A DNA stretch of 64,000 nucleotides from an uncultured Agrococcus sp. (GCF_945915485.1 NZ_CAMEFJ010000001.1:48509-112508); one strand, 5' to 3'. Shown: positions 32,882 through 42,099, counted from the first letter of the stretch. Notes: generated by a model not told the origin, from the sequence alone. Made by a program: numbers and translations.

Positions 32882-33859
32882 GTGACCTCCTCAAATCTTC
32901 GCCCCGAATCGACGCTGCAGTACGGCGATGCGATTCAGATCACCGGCCCCAAGAAGCGGATGTACACGATCGTCCTGCAGGAAGGTCACCACTTCCACAC
33001 GCAACACGGAGCTATCGCGCACGCGAGTTTCGTGGGCAAGCCGGATGGCTGCCTTGTCGACATCGGCGGCCGTGACCACCTCGTCATCCGCCCGCTCCTG
33101 CACGACTACGTCATGTCCATGCCGCGCGGTGCAGCAATCATCTACCCCAAGGATGCCGCTCAAATCATCGGATTCGCCGATATACACCCGGGCCTGACCG
33201 TCATCGAAGCCGGTGTAGGCTCTGGTGCGCTGTCGCTGTTCCTACTGCGTTCACTCGCCGGTACGGGTCGACTCGCCTCTTTCGAAAGAAGAGAGGAGTT
33301 CCGCGACATCGCCGCCGCGAATGTCCGCGGATTCCACGGTGAAACGCCCAACTGGGATCTCATCCTCGGCGACCTCGCTACGGAACTCGGCGATCACGTA
33401 GAGCCCGGCACCGCGGACAGAGTTCTGCTCGACATGCTTGCCCCCTGGGAGTGCATTCCGGCAGCGGCCAAAGCGTTGCGGCCGGGCGGGCTCATCCTCG
33501 CGTACATTGCGACCGTCACTCAGCTCTCACGCACCGTCGAAGCCTTGCGTGCGTTCGGTTCCTTCACGCAGCCGTCCTCGAGCGAAACGCTCGTCCGCGG
33601 GTGGCACGTCGACGGGCTCGCGGTGCGCCCCGACCACCGAATGGTGGCCCACACCGGCTTCCTGATGACCGCGCGAAGGGTAGCCGACGGAATTGAAGTT
33701 CCCGATTTCCGCAGGCGAGCCAATAAAGCGGAATTCGACGATGCCGATATCGAGCTCTGGACACCGGGCGCACTCGGCGATCGGGATCCGAGCGAGAAGC
33801 GGCTCCGCCGCGCCGCGCGCGACGCCAAGCGTCAGGCCGACGCCATCGGAAACGACTAG
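32882..33859 (+). CDS. trmI: tRNA (adenine(58)-N1)-methyltransferase
   Basis: A 325-residue SAM enzyme that makes m1A58 in the T-loop of tRNAs. The N-terminal beta-barrel has GAIAHASFVG near residue 40. Motif I is VIEAGVGSGALSLFLL near residue 108, with ASFERREEF after it, the catalytic-site region VLLDMLAPWE near residue 183 and GGLILAYIATVTQL near residue 205. The C-terminal extension is basic. The start at 32882 is chosen from the promoter spacing; ATG 32873 would add three residues. In many actinobacteria trmI precedes the mpa-dop-pup-proteasome genes, which are absent here. Confidence 0.92.
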   Translation: MTSSNLRPESTLQYGDAIQITGPKKRMYTIVLQEGHHFHTQHGAIAHASFVGKPDGCLVDIGGRDHLVIRPLLHDYVMSMPRGAAIIYPKDAAQIIGFADIHPGLTVIEAGVGSGALSLFLLRSLAGTGRLASFERREEFRDIAAANVRGFHGETPNWDLILGDLATELGDHVEPGTADRVLLDMLAPWECIPAAAKALRPGGLILAYIATVTQLSRTVEALRAFGSFTQPSSSETLVRGWHVDGLAVRPDHRMVAHTGFLMTARRVADGIEVPDFRRRANKAEFDDADIELWTPGALGDRDPSEKRLRRAARDAKRQADAIGND

Positions 33860-33891
33860 ACTGCTGCTGAATACTGATCGAGGAGTAACTG

Positions 33892-34884
33892 TTGCGCCTT
33901 CGCCCCATCGCCGCTGCTGCGGCAATCGCCTTCGTTGCCGGTGCTCTCACCGCGTGCTCACCGCAGAACCCGCTCACGGACGGCTGTGAACCATCGCACC
34001 TACCTACGGCCGGCACCGACCAGATCGAGGTAACCGGCGACTTCGGTGCGCCGACATCCGTGGACTTCCAAGCGCCTCTTGCGACGGACGAGCAGGGCAT
34101 CAAGTTCCTGGAGTCCGGTGAAGGCGAGCGCGCGTCTCGCGGTGATCTGGTCTTCAGCCACTTCACCGTCTTCGACGGCCAGAGCGGCGAACCCATCTTC
34201 TCGTCGTTCGATTCGGGCCAGCCGCTCCGAGTTTCCGCTCGGGACGACGAAGGAACCCTGCTGGAGAGTGCAGTACAGTGCGCGGCGGAAGGCAGCCGTA
34301 TTCTTGCGGTTTCGACGCTCGAGGACGCCCTCGGCGAGGGACAGGCGCTGCGCGGCAGCGAAGCCGGACCCAACGACCCGGTTGTGCTCGTCTACGACGT
34401 CACCGAAGTTGTGCCCGGTCGCGCGTCCGGTGTTCCGCAGCCGGGGAACCCCGAACTGCCCGCGGTTACGGTGGGTGAAGACGGTCAACCCGGTCTTTCC
34501 TTCACCGGTGCGGCCGCCCCCGAATCGCTCGTTGTGAGCACGTCGATCCAGGGCAACGGAGAAGAGATTCTCCCCGGTGACAATGTCGTGCTCCAGTACA
34601 CGGGCGTGGTCTGGGAATCGGGTGAAGTCTTCGATTCGACCTGGAACTCTGCGAGCCCCAATTCGGCACCCGACGCCACGGGCAGCACCCCGGCCGTCTT
34701 CGAGCTCACGCCCGGCGCACTGATCGACGGCTTCTACAACGGCCTCATGGGCCAGAACGTCGGCAGCCAGGTGATCATCTCGGTTCCCCAAGAGCAAGGC
34801 TACGCCGACCCGAACTCTCGCCCTCCGAGCATTGGGGAGGGAGACACCCTCGTCTTCGTCGTCGACATACTCGGCACGCTTTAA
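33892..34884 (+). CDS. FKBP-type peptidyl-prolyl isomerase lipoprotein
   Basis: A 330-residue exported lipoprotein. Residues 1-22 form a signal peptide ending in the lipobox LTAC, with Cys22 the lipidation site. The C-terminal FKBP domain begins near residue 220: GDNVVLQYTGVVWESGEVFDSTW, FELTPGALIDGFYNGLMGQNVGSQ and SIGEGDTLVFVVDILG (parts quoted). A second, degenerate FKBP-like copy may occupy residues 60-170. It probably aids folding of secreted proteins. Start is the TTG at 33892 with GAGGAG 7 nt upstream. It is 10 bp before pafB. Confidence 0.9.
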   Translation: MRLRPIAAAAAIAFVAGALTACSPQNPLTDGCEPSHLPTAGTDQIEVTGDFGAPTSVDFQAPLATDEQGIKFLESGEGERASRGDLVFSHFTVFDGQSGEPIFSSFDSGQPLRVSARDDEGTLLESAVQCAAEGSRILAVSTLEDALGEGQALRGSEAGPNDPVVLVYDVTEVVPGRASGVPQPGNPELPAVTVGEDGQPGLSFTGAAAPESLVVSTSIQGNGEEILPGDNVVLQYTGVVWESGEVFDSTWNSASPNSAPDATGSTPAVFELTPGALIDGFYNGLMGQNVGSQVIISVPQEQGYADPNSRPPSIGEGDTLVFVVDILGTL

Positions 34885-34894
34885 GTGAGCCGAA

Positions 34895-35923
34895 ATGGCC
34901 AAGAGCGACGCACAGCAGGAGCGCGTATTCACGCTGCTGCTCGCACTCATGGAGACCCGTGACGGGCTGACTCGCACCCAGATCTTTTCGCGCATCGCTG
35001 GCTACGGCGACCCGGAGAACCCTTCGCACCAGCGGATGTTCGAACGGGACAAACAGGAGCTTCGCGCCGCCGGTTACCAAATCGAAACGCTCGAGGCGTT
35101 CGACGATAACAAGTTCACGCGTTATCGACTCGATCCGACATCCATCCTCTCCCTCGATGCGATGGCGTTCGATTCCGGGGAACGCGTACTCCTTGCCCTC
35201 GCGCTGCAGTTGTGGGAGGAGTCAGCGCTCGGGGATGACGCCCGCCGGGCCAAAATGCGATTGCGAGCCGATCCCCAGTTCACCGGGTCTCTCGCCGATC
35301 CGATCGCGGCCGGAACGCGAGCGATGGATCCCGCACTCGCGCCCCTGCGAACGGCGTGCGAAGAGGGTCTCGTTGCACGGTTCGACTATCATCGCCCCGG
35401 CGCAACTCGGCCCCGAACTCGTCACGTCGAGGCCTGGGCCGTGGTCTTCTTCGCTGGACGCTGGCTGTTTCACGGCTTCGACCTCGACCTGCAGCAACCA
35501 CGAACATTCCTGCTCCGGAGGGTTGTCTCGAAAGTCACGACGTCGGATTCCAAGAGCGGAATAGCGGCCCCGCAAGACATTGCGCAACGCGCCCTGGCCG
35601 AGCTCGAGGACCTTTGGAACCATCAGCGAGCAACGGTCTCCGTCGTTCCCGGCTCGGATGCCGACATGCGGCTGCGCCGGCGGAACGGTACCTCTGCACG
35701 GGGTGAGCGTCTCACTATCCATTTTTCTGACGAGGCTCTGCTGGCGGACGAACTCACCGGCTACGCGACGGACGTCGAAGTACTTGAGCCCGCATCCCTC
35801 GCGACCGGCGTGCGTGAACGACTGCAGCGCATCGCCGACGATCATCCCATTGCGATCGATGTTGGGCGCGCCCACGACCGTCACGCTGGGCGACCTGAAC
35901 TGGGGGAGGGCACGCATGGCTGA
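34895..35923 (+). CDS. pafB: WYL-domain transcriptional regulator PafB
   Basis: A 342-residue regulator with an N-terminal winged helix (VFTLLLALMETRDGLTRTQI), a central WYL domain (VARFDYHRPG near residue 160, FAGRWLFHGFDLD near 190) and a WCX-type C-terminal domain. PafB and PafC form a heterodimer that activates DNA-damage genes independently of LexA in mycobacteria. The ATG at 34895 is preceded by GAGCCGA only, so ribosome binding is weak. It overlaps pafC by 8 bp. The neighbouring FKBP gene is an arrangement seen in several actinobacteria. Confidence 0.9.
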   Translation: MAKSDAQQERVFTLLLALMETRDGLTRTQIFSRIAGYGDPENPSHQRMFERDKQELRAAGYQIETLEAFDDNKFTRYRLDPTSILSLDAMAFDSGERVLLALALQLWEESALGDDARRAKMRLRADPQFTGSLADPIAAGTRAMDPALAPLRTACEEGLVARFDYHRPGATRPRTRHVEAWAVVFFAGRWLFHGFDLDLQQPRTFLLRRVVSKVTTSDSKSGIAAPQDIAQRALAELEDLWNHQRATVSVVPGSDADMRLRRRNGTSARGERLTIHFSDEALLADELTGYATDVEVLEPASLATGVRERLQRIADDHPIAIDVGRAHDRHAGRPELGEGTHG

Positions 35924-36869
35924 GCAGCGATCCCCCGAGGAGACGTTTGCGCTGCTCACACCGCTTGTGCACTATCTCGTGGCGACAGGAAGCGTGAGCG
36001 TTGATGAAGCGGCACAGCACTTCGACACGAGCCCTGAGCGGATCCGTCGTGCTGTCCGCCTCCTGTCGCTGACGGGTGTCCCCAACAGTTGGGGAGACCC
36101 GACGATGTTCGACTTCGACTTCGACGCGTTCGACCATGAAGGGCGCATCGAAATCAGATATTTGCCCGCCCTCGGCGACGCTACCGTCAAGCTCTCACCG
36201 CGAGAGGCTGCCGCGATCGTGACCGGCCTCGAACGCCTTGCTCTGATCGCCGATGACGAAGGCGATCGAATTGCGGGCCTCGCAGAGCGAGTACGCAGCG
36301 CAACGGTCGCCAAACATCTCACGGTCGCTGCCCAAGCGGTCACGGGAGATGCAGCGGTTCGAGCAGTTCGAAGGGCAGTGCAAGAGGGCACGGCGATCAC
36401 GTTCAGGTACCGCAAACCCAACTCTGATTTCGAGAAGCGCAGGATCATCCCCGTCAGGTTAGAGATCCACGACGAGATCACGCTGACGGCTGGATACGAC
36501 CTCGATCGAGAAGCGATGCGAACGTTCCGCATCGATCGCATGGACGATGTCGAACTGACGGCGCGCCCCGACGACATCGACTTCCATGACGATCGCGACA
36601 GGGAGACTGCCGAGGGGATGACGGTGCACGCGACTCCCGCTGCTGCGTTGTCCCTCTCGGCCTATGCCTCGGCGAGCGAGCCGGCCGACGACGGCGGACG
36701 AATCCTGGCAATCGAGGTGTGGGACACCGAACCCGTTCTGCGCGCGATTATGGCAACGGGAGGCGAGGCGCGCGTGATTGCGCCGCCTTCCGCAGTGGCC
36801 GCCGTCGGCAGACTGGCACGCGCAGCACTGCGCAGCAGCGATGGGTTGGGAGACCCAATCTTCGAATAG
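35916..36869 (+). CDS. pafC: WYL-domain transcriptional regulator PafC
   Basis: A 317-residue partner of PafB. The helix-turn-helix is VSVDEAAQHFDTSPERIRRA near residue 28, the WYL domain includes GTAITFRYRKPNSDFEKRRI near residue 160 and TAGYDLDREAMRTFRIDRM near residue 190, and the C-terminal domain includes VIAPPSAVAAVGRLARAAL. ATG 35916 has GGGGGAGGG 6 nt upstream; a longer in-frame extension lies inside pafB and is rejected. In M. tuberculosis tatA follows pafC directly; here a catabolic island intervenes. Confidence 0.92.
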   Translation: MAEQRSPEETFALLTPLVHYLVATGSVSVDEAAQHFDTSPERIRRAVRLLSLTGVPNSWGDPTMFDFDFDAFDHEGRIEIRYLPALGDATVKLSPREAAAIVTGLERLALIADDEGDRIAGLAERVRSATVAKHLTVAAQAVTGDAAVRAVRRAVQEGTAITFRYRKPNSDFEKRRIIPVRLEIHDEITLTAGYDLDREAMRTFRIDRMDDVELTARPDDIDFHDDRDRETAEGMTVHATPAAALSLSAYASASEPADDGGRILAIEVWDTEPVLRAIMATGGEARVIAPPSAVAAVGRLARAALRSSDGLGDPIFE

Positions 36870-36882
36870 CCGATCGCCGAAA

Positions 36883-36907
36883 GGTGCAAAAGTCGCCGCT
36901 TTGCACC
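36883..36907. terminator. Hairpin after pafC
   Basis: GGTGCAAA (36883-36890) and TTTGCACC (36900-36907) form a perfect 8-bp stem with a 9-nt loop, 14 bp after the pafC stop. No U-tract follows, so it may be a terminator or a binding site upstream of the TetR gene. Confidence 0.45.
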
Positions 36908-36984
36908 ATAATTGCGGGGAAATGTCGCCACAACACGACTTCTGCTACGAGGTGGATGGTCTGCATGCAGAAAGGACAGATAAA

Positions 36985-37572
36985 ATGAGCGCCCTGGCCG
37001 GACGTCGAGCTTCCGCTCGCGAACAATTGCTGGAGGCCGCTTCTAAACTGTTCTATTCGAACGGCATGACAGCGACGGGCATAGACGCTATAACCGGTGA
37101 GGCCGGTGTGGCGAAGAAAAGCCTGTACAACAACTTCGCCTCGAAACACGAGTTGATGCTTGCCTACATCGTCAGGCGCCACGACGAGTGGAAGCGGCTG
37201 TATGAGGCTCGGGCGACCGCCGCGAACTCGTCGCAGGATCGTGTGGTCGCTGTTTTCGACGCCTACATCGATCACGCGGAGCTCGCCGACGCAAACGGGT
37301 TCCGTGGCTGCGGACTCCTGAACGCGGCCGCAGAACTTCCTGTTGGCTCAGAGGGAAGAAGTCTGGTGAGGCAGCAGAAGGAAGAGGTCGAGGCAATCCT
37401 GACTCAGCACATTTCAGATTTCACGGGTGACGCTCGAGTTGGCGAGCTCGCCCAGCATTTCTCTCTGTTACTTGAGGGTGGTATGGAGCGAGCCGGCCTC
37501 GAAGGAAACACGGCTTGGCTCTATCGTTCCCGGAACATCGCACTCTCAATGCTGCGGGCGCTCGGAGACTGA
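36985..37572 (+). CDS. TetR/AcrR family transcriptional regulator
   Basis: A 195-residue repressor. The helix-turn-helix covers about residues 8-55 (AREQLLEAASKLFYSNGMTATGIDAI... and VAKKSLYNNFASKHEL). The ligand domain contains FRGCGLLNAAAELP, typical of a TetR branch that also has YxaF-like members. ATG 36985 is chosen because GAAAGGA lies 8 nt upstream; the longer frame lacks support. It is the first gene of the island and lies 205 bp upstream of the aldehyde dehydrogenase in the same direction. A perfect palindrome in that gap is its likely operator, so the effector is probably the catabolic substrate or an intermediate. Confidence 0.9.
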   Translation: MSALAGRRASAREQLLEAASKLFYSNGMTATGIDAITGEAGVAKKSLYNNFASKHELMLAYIVRRHDEWKRLYEARATAANSSQDRVVAVFDAYIDHAELADANGFRGCGLLNAAAELPVGSEGRSLVRQQKEEVEAILTQHISDFTGDARVGELAQHFSLLLEGGMERAGLEGNTAWLYRSRNIALSMLRALGD

Positions 37573-37669
37573 TTGGTACGCAGCGGTTTGGCACTATCCG
37601 CGTCAGTTCTCGGAAGACGTTAAAAGCCTGCCTCGTGTCGTAAAGAGGTTTTTCGCGGCGCGCCTTGGT

Positions 37670-37698
37670 TTACAAAGTAGGTAGACCGGTCTACTGTA
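37670..37698 (+). promoter_or_regulatory. Operon promoter with palindromic TetR operator
   Basis: TTTACA (-35, 37670-37675), a 17-nt spacer and TACTGT (-10, 37693-37698) form a good sigma-70-type promoter. A perfect 14-bp palindrome GTAGACCGGTCTAC (37682-37695) covers the spacer and the start of the -10. TAGACCGGTCTA-type sites are known operators for several TetR/NemR-like repressors. Bound repressor would block RNA polymerase directly. A direct repeat GTTATACA twice follows at 37702-37717. Confidence 0.75.
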
Positions 37699-37777
37699 GT
37701 GTTATACAGTTATACAGCGCATTCGCACTTGCGCAGACCGGGTTCGTTACCCAACCAAAACACGAAGGGGTGTTCGC

Positions 37778-39289
37778 GTGGACTCATCGTCGGCTGAAAC
37801 CACCATTAAGAAATCTGTGGCGGACACAAGAGCCTTCCTGCAGGCACAGGAGATTCCCGGGATGGTTATCGGAGACGCATACGCTCCCGGTTCCTGGGCC
37901 TCCTGCGAACGCTTCGATGTGGAAGACCCCTCGTACGGAGCCGTCGTGACCGATCTCCCGCTGGGGACGATCGGCCATATCGATCAGGCAGTGAGTGCGG
38001 CCGCAGATGCATATCGCAGCGGTGTATGGAGTGACATGATTCCGCGAGAGCGCGGTCGGGTACTGGCGAAGCTGGCCCATCGCCTCGCCGATGCAGAAAA
38101 GGAGCGGCTGGCTCTTCTCGAATCGATCGACATCGGGAAGCCGTTGCGCGTATCCCGAGTCGACGTCGAAGTCTGCGCCGGGTACTTCGAGTACTACGCC
38201 GGTCTCGCAGACAAGTGCCTGGGCACGACGCAACGCGTGCAAAGTGACGGCACAGGGCTGGTGTTCAGAGAACCGGTAGGGGTCTCAGCTCAGATCATCC
38301 CGTTCAACTTCCCGATGCAGCAAATCGGCCGGGGCGTGGCCCCAGCGTTAGCGGCCGGCTGTTCAGTGGTCATCAAACCCTCACCCGAAGCAGCCCTGAC
38401 TGCCTCTTGTATCGCAAGGCTCGCTCTGGAATCCGGAGTTCCCGAAGGCGTCATTAATGTGGTCACAGGAGGAGCAGACATCGGCGAAGCCCTCGTATCT
38501 CACCCAATGATCCATCAAGTGACGTTCACCGGTTCTGTCGCGGCAGGAATCTCGGTGACGCAGAAAGCGGCCGAGAACGTCGTCCCCACACTGCTCGAAC
38601 TCGGCGGAAAATCTCCATCGGTCGTCATGAACGACTACGGTCGTGACGCTATCGCTGGTGTGGGTCGGATGGCGTTTTACAACACTGGGCAGAACTGCGG
38701 AGCGGGCACGAGGTTGCTGTTGCACCGCGACATCGCGGATCAATTCCTGGAAGAACTCGTGGGATGGGCTCAGGCGCTCACTGTGGGCCCGGCGCAGGAG
38801 GATCCGTATCTCGGTCCGCTCATTTCAGCGCGACAACTGGAAAAGGTCAACGCGTATATTGCACTCGCGAAAGAGGAGGGTGGTTCCTTCCTCCTCGGAG
38901 GTGAATCCCCGCTTCGCGGGCGGGCGCAGAACGGATACTTCGTGGAACCAACGATCATCACCGGGCTGCCGCGTGATTCGAGACTGTTCAGCGAGGAGAT
39001 CTTTGGGCCGGTGCTCTGCGTCGACGTGTTCGAGACACTCGACGAAGCGATTCAGATCTCCAACGCGACGGAGTACGGGCTATCTGCATACATCTGGACT
39101 CAGAACCTCAGCGGAGCGATGGAATTCGCGAAGCGAGTCCATTCTGGCGGTGTGTCGATCAACGGGGGAGTCGGCACGGGCATCGAGCTGCCGAGCGGCG
39201 GAGTGAAGAAGAGCGGCTGGGGTCGAGAGAAGGGCCCCAGCGCCCTGGAGAACTATACCTACGTCAAGTCCGTCACGGTCAAGCACTGA
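37778..39289 (+). CDS. Aldehyde dehydrogenase family protein
   Basis: A 503-residue NAD(P)-dependent aldehyde dehydrogenase. The cofactor-site residues Asn177 (IIPFNFPM) and Lys200 (VIKPSPE), general base Glu274 (LELGGKSP) and nucleophile Cys307 (TGQNCGAG) are all present, as is the late EIFGPVL motif. It resembles betaine-aldehyde/gamma-aminobutyraldehyde dehydrogenases, so an amino-aldehyde is a reasonable substrate. The GTG start has GAAGGGG upstream. It is the first enzyme gene after the regulated promoter and lies 47 bp before the lyase gene. Confidence 0.9.
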   Translation: MDSSSAETTIKKSVADTRAFLQAQEIPGMVIGDAYAPGSWASCERFDVEDPSYGAVVTDLPLGTIGHIDQAVSAAADAYRSGVWSDMIPRERGRVLAKLAHRLADAEKERLALLESIDIGKPLRVSRVDVEVCAGYFEYYAGLADKCLGTTQRVQSDGTGLVFREPVGVSAQIIPFNFPMQQIGRGVAPALAAGCSVVIKPSPEAALTASCIARLALESGVPEGVINVVTGGADIGEALVSHPMIHQVTFTGSVAAGISVTQKAAENVVPTLLELGGKSPSVVMNDYGRDAIAGVGRMAFYNTGQNCGAGTRLLLHRDIADQFLEELVGWAQALTVGPAQEDPYLGPLISARQLEKVNAYIALAKEEGGSFLLGGESPLRGRAQNGYFVEPTIITGLPRDSRLFSEEIFGPVLCVDVFETLDEAIQISNATEYGLSAYIWTQNLSGAMEFAKRVHSGGVSINGGVGTGIELPSGGVKKSGWGREKGPSALENYTYVKSVTVKH

Positions 39290-39336
39290 CTGCGGCGCAA
39301 AAAGAACATCGCGAAATCAAGAACAGGTAGTAAAAC

Positions 39337-40854
39337 ATGACTTTGCAACAGCCCTCCGAAACATACCGGGGCTATCGGACAGCGGGCATTCGTTTGCATG
39401 AGGAGCTGCTGGAAACACTGCAGTTCCACCGCACCGACAAGCTCTACGACACGATCGCCTCCATTCACGAGTTCGATAAAGCTCACACGGTAATGCTGAC
39501 GGAACGTGGGATCATCCCTTTCGAAGCCGGCCGGGCCATTCTGCGGGCCCTACGCGACACGGAAGGTGATGAAGGCCAGGCCCGGATCAAAGCTGATGGT
39601 GGGAAGCACTCCGGCGAGCAGCACCTGATTCGCACGCTGGGCGAAGACGTGGGCGGCTGGATCAACACCGGAAGAAGCTCTGGTGATCTCGGGCAGATTG
39701 GACGCCTTCTCACTTCACGCGATCACGTTCTGAAGTGCCTCCCCGCACTCTTGGATTTTCGCGAGGTCCTGATCTCCTTGGCGGAGAAGTTCCCGACGAC
39801 AGTGATCGCTGGCCAGACCTTCCTGCAACACGGGCAGCCCACGACGTTGGGGCATTGGTTCTCCATGTGGGCGTCGGTACTCGAACGCGATTACGCGAGG
39901 TTCGAGGAGCTGTATGAGCGCATCAATTCGTCTCCGGCGGGCGCTGCCATATTCACCGGAAGCGACTTCGACATCGACCGCCACCGTGTTGCAGAGCTCC
40001 TCGGCTTCCGTGAACCCATCGACAACACGATGGATGCCACGCTCAGCCATGACAAGCTGCTCGAAGCGGTGTCATTGGTTGCACTGCTCTGGACTGATCT
40101 CGGCAGACTGGCGGACGACCTCGAGCTGTGGCTATCCACCGAGTACGAGTACATCAAGTTCCCCGACCGATTCTGCGACACCAGCAGCATTATGCCGCAA
40201 AAACGGAATCCGAGTCTGCCGCAACAGATGAAGTCGCAGGCGGCTAAGGCGATCGGCAACGTCACCACGGCGTACATCGCGGAGCGTGGAGCGAGTGGGC
40301 AACAATGGAATCCAAGATACGAGACCGAACGCATCCTATGGGAGAGCTTCGCCGCGATTCCACAACTCTTGCACGATGCGGCCGCGATGCTGAGTGAGAT
40401 CGTTCCGCAGACCGAGCATGCGCTCGCGCGAGCGGAGTGCGGCTGGGCGACGAGCACGGATCTCGCCAGCCTAATCGTGCAGAAGCGCGACCTATCCTGG
40501 CGGACAGCCCACCAGATCGCAGCGATCGTGGTTCGCCTCGGTGAGGAGCGCGGTCTCGGGACCTCCGATGTCACGTCTGCCCTCGTAGATGAAGCCGCCG
40601 TTCTGTATATCGGCCAACCGCTCGAGCTCACCGGGGTCTCTATCAGAGAGGCGCTGACTGCGAGCGAGTTCGTCGCTCGCAGGACGCTCTTCGGCGGCGC
40701 AGCTCCCGCTGCACACAGCGAGACTCTTGGAAAGCGCAAAGCAACACTCAGGCAGGACGTCGACGGCTTCACGGCTCGCAACGCTGCGGTCGAAGGCGGG
40801 CGACAGCAACTGGAAGAAGCTATCGATCGTATTCTCGTAGGCGTTGAGGAATAA
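39337..40854 (+). CDS. Fumarase/aspartase superfamily lyase (argininosuccinate lyase-like)
   Basis: A 505-residue C-N lyase-like enzyme. The superfamily signature is SSIMPQKRNPSLPQQMKSQA near residue 287, and the second conserved region GQTFLQHGQPTTLGHW near residue 155 holds the histidine site. AAIFTGSDFDIDRHRVAELLGF resembles argininosuccinate lyase. The family splits N-succinyl compounds to fumarate and an amine, and includes argininosuccinate lyase and ethylenediamine-disuccinate lyase. Being away from arginine genes and beside an importer, this is probably a catabolic member. The stop TAA overlaps the next ATG by one base. The substrate is unknown. Confidence 0.85.
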   Translation: MTLQQPSETYRGYRTAGIRLHEELLETLQFHRTDKLYDTIASIHEFDKAHTVMLTERGIIPFEAGRAILRALRDTEGDEGQARIKADGGKHSGEQHLIRTLGEDVGGWINTGRSSGDLGQIGRLLTSRDHVLKCLPALLDFREVLISLAEKFPTTVIAGQTFLQHGQPTTLGHWFSMWASVLERDYARFEELYERINSSPAGAAIFTGSDFDIDRHRVAELLGFREPIDNTMDATLSHDKLLEAVSLVALLWTDLGRLADDLELWLSTEYEYIKFPDRFCDTSSIMPQKRNPSLPQQMKSQAAKAIGNVTTAYIAERGASGQQWNPRYETERILWESFAAIPQLLHDAAAMLSEIVPQTEHALARAECGWATSTDLASLIVQKRDLSWRTAHQIAAIVVRLGEERGLGTSDVTSALVDEAAVLYIGQPLELTGVSIREALTASEFVARRTLFGGAAPAAHSETLGKRKATLRQDVDGFTARNAAVEGGRQQLEEAIDRILVGVEE

Positions 40855-42095
40855 TGGATAATTCCTTTGACGGCACCGCGGGCGGCGGTCGCAGCAAGAC
40901 ATACTCGCCGGAAACCTGGCCCAGAGTCCCTCGATTTCCAGCGCACGAGTTCGCGGAACGCGTCGAGCGCGTAGCATGCAGTGCGCAGGAGAAGAACTTC
41001 GACCTGCTGGTCGTCACAGATCCTCGCAGCATCTGCTACCTCACGGGATACGACGCGCACTCCTACTACGTTCCGCAGGCCGTTCTGTTGCATGCGGACA
41101 GCGCCGAGCTGCTGCTTGTGCTCAGGGATATGGACGTGTCATGCGCGAGTTGGCTGACGCATCTGACTCCTGAGCAGGTCTTCGGTTATGACGACAGCTA
41201 TGTGTCAGGAAACGACCATCCGATGACGTTTATAGGCGAGCTGATCCGTCAACGCGGTTGGCACCACGGTAGGATCGCAGTCGGGCAGGACAGCTTCGGT
41301 TTGAGTCCCGCAGGCATGGACGCTATGCACCGTGCGCTGCCTGGAGCCAGCTTCGTCGATATCGGATTGCTAGTCGAATGGGTCCGTACCGTAAAGACAC
41401 CGCTCGAACTGGATGCGATACGGGGCGCCGGGAAGATCTCCGATCACGCCATGAGCGTCGCGATCGACGCGATTGAGCCGGGCGTGCACGAAGCCGAGGT
41501 TGCGGCAAAGGTCCAGTACGCACTGGCCCGAGGGTTGCCGAACATTCCCAGCAGCGACGTGTTCTATCCGTTCACCGGCAGTGGGCCACGCACCGCGGCA
41601 CCGCACCTGAGCTGGTTCGACGACGTCTATCGTGATGGAACTCCTGTGATGTACGAGCTAGGCGGAGTCCACAAGAGCTATGCCGCCGGTCTTTCGCGAA
41701 CAGTCTATCTCGGCACACCACCCGACTCCTACAAGCGATACGCGGAGGTCGCCAATACCGGACTATGCAGGGTGCTTGAATTCCTGAAAGCGGGGGAGAC
41801 TGTCAGTACGGTCGAGGGTGCTTGGGCTGCTGCAACGAAACCGTACGGGTACGACAAACGCGCGAGAATCGGATACTCTCTCGGCATCGCGCAGCCAGGT
41901 GTCGGTTGGATCGACGAGACCATCAGCGTCACGGCGGAAGACACCACCGTTCTCGAACCCGGTATGACCATACATATGATGCTCGCCGCCTGGGAAGCAC
42001 CGAACGGGTATGCGCTCAGCGAGACGTTCATCGTCGGAGACGAGGGACCGGAGTCAGTTTCCCGTCTTCGTCGTGGCCTGATTGTGAAGGACTAA
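40854..42095 (+). CDS. M24-fold hydrolase, DoeA/creatinase-like
   Basis: A 413-residue pita-bread-fold protein. An N-terminal creatinase domain (about 30-170) includes FDLLVVTDPRSICYLTGYDA, and the M24 domain follows. Where M24 peptidases have the first two metal-binding aspartates this protein has Glu268 (YELGG) and Gly279 (YAAGLSRT), so it cannot bind the usual dimetal centre. The pattern, with RIGYSLGIAQPGVGW and PGMTIHMMLAAWE, resembles metal-free members such as ectoine hydrolase (DoeA/EutD) and creatinase, which cleave C-N bonds of cyclic amidines or guanidines. It precedes an M20 amidohydrolase, a pairing also met in ectoine catabolism. Exact substrate unproven. Confidence 0.82.
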   Translation: MDNSFDGTAGGGRSKTYSPETWPRVPRFPAHEFAERVERVACSAQEKNFDLLVVTDPRSICYLTGYDAHSYYVPQAVLLHADSAELLLVLRDMDVSCASWLTHLTPEQVFGYDDSYVSGNDHPMTFIGELIRQRGWHHGRIAVGQDSFGLSPAGMDAMHRALPGASFVDIGLLVEWVRTVKTPLELDAIRGAGKISDHAMSVAIDAIEPGVHEAEVAAKVQYALARGLPNIPSSDVFYPFTGSGPRTAAPHLSWFDDVYRDGTPVMYELGGVHKSYAAGLSRTVYLGTPPDSYKRYAEVANTGLCRVLEFLKAGETVSTVEGAWAAATKPYGYDKRARIGYSLGIAQPGVGWIDETISVTAEDTTVLEPGMTIHMMLAAWEAPNGYALSETFIVGDEGPESVSRLRRGLIVKD

Positions 42096-42099
42096 TCGC

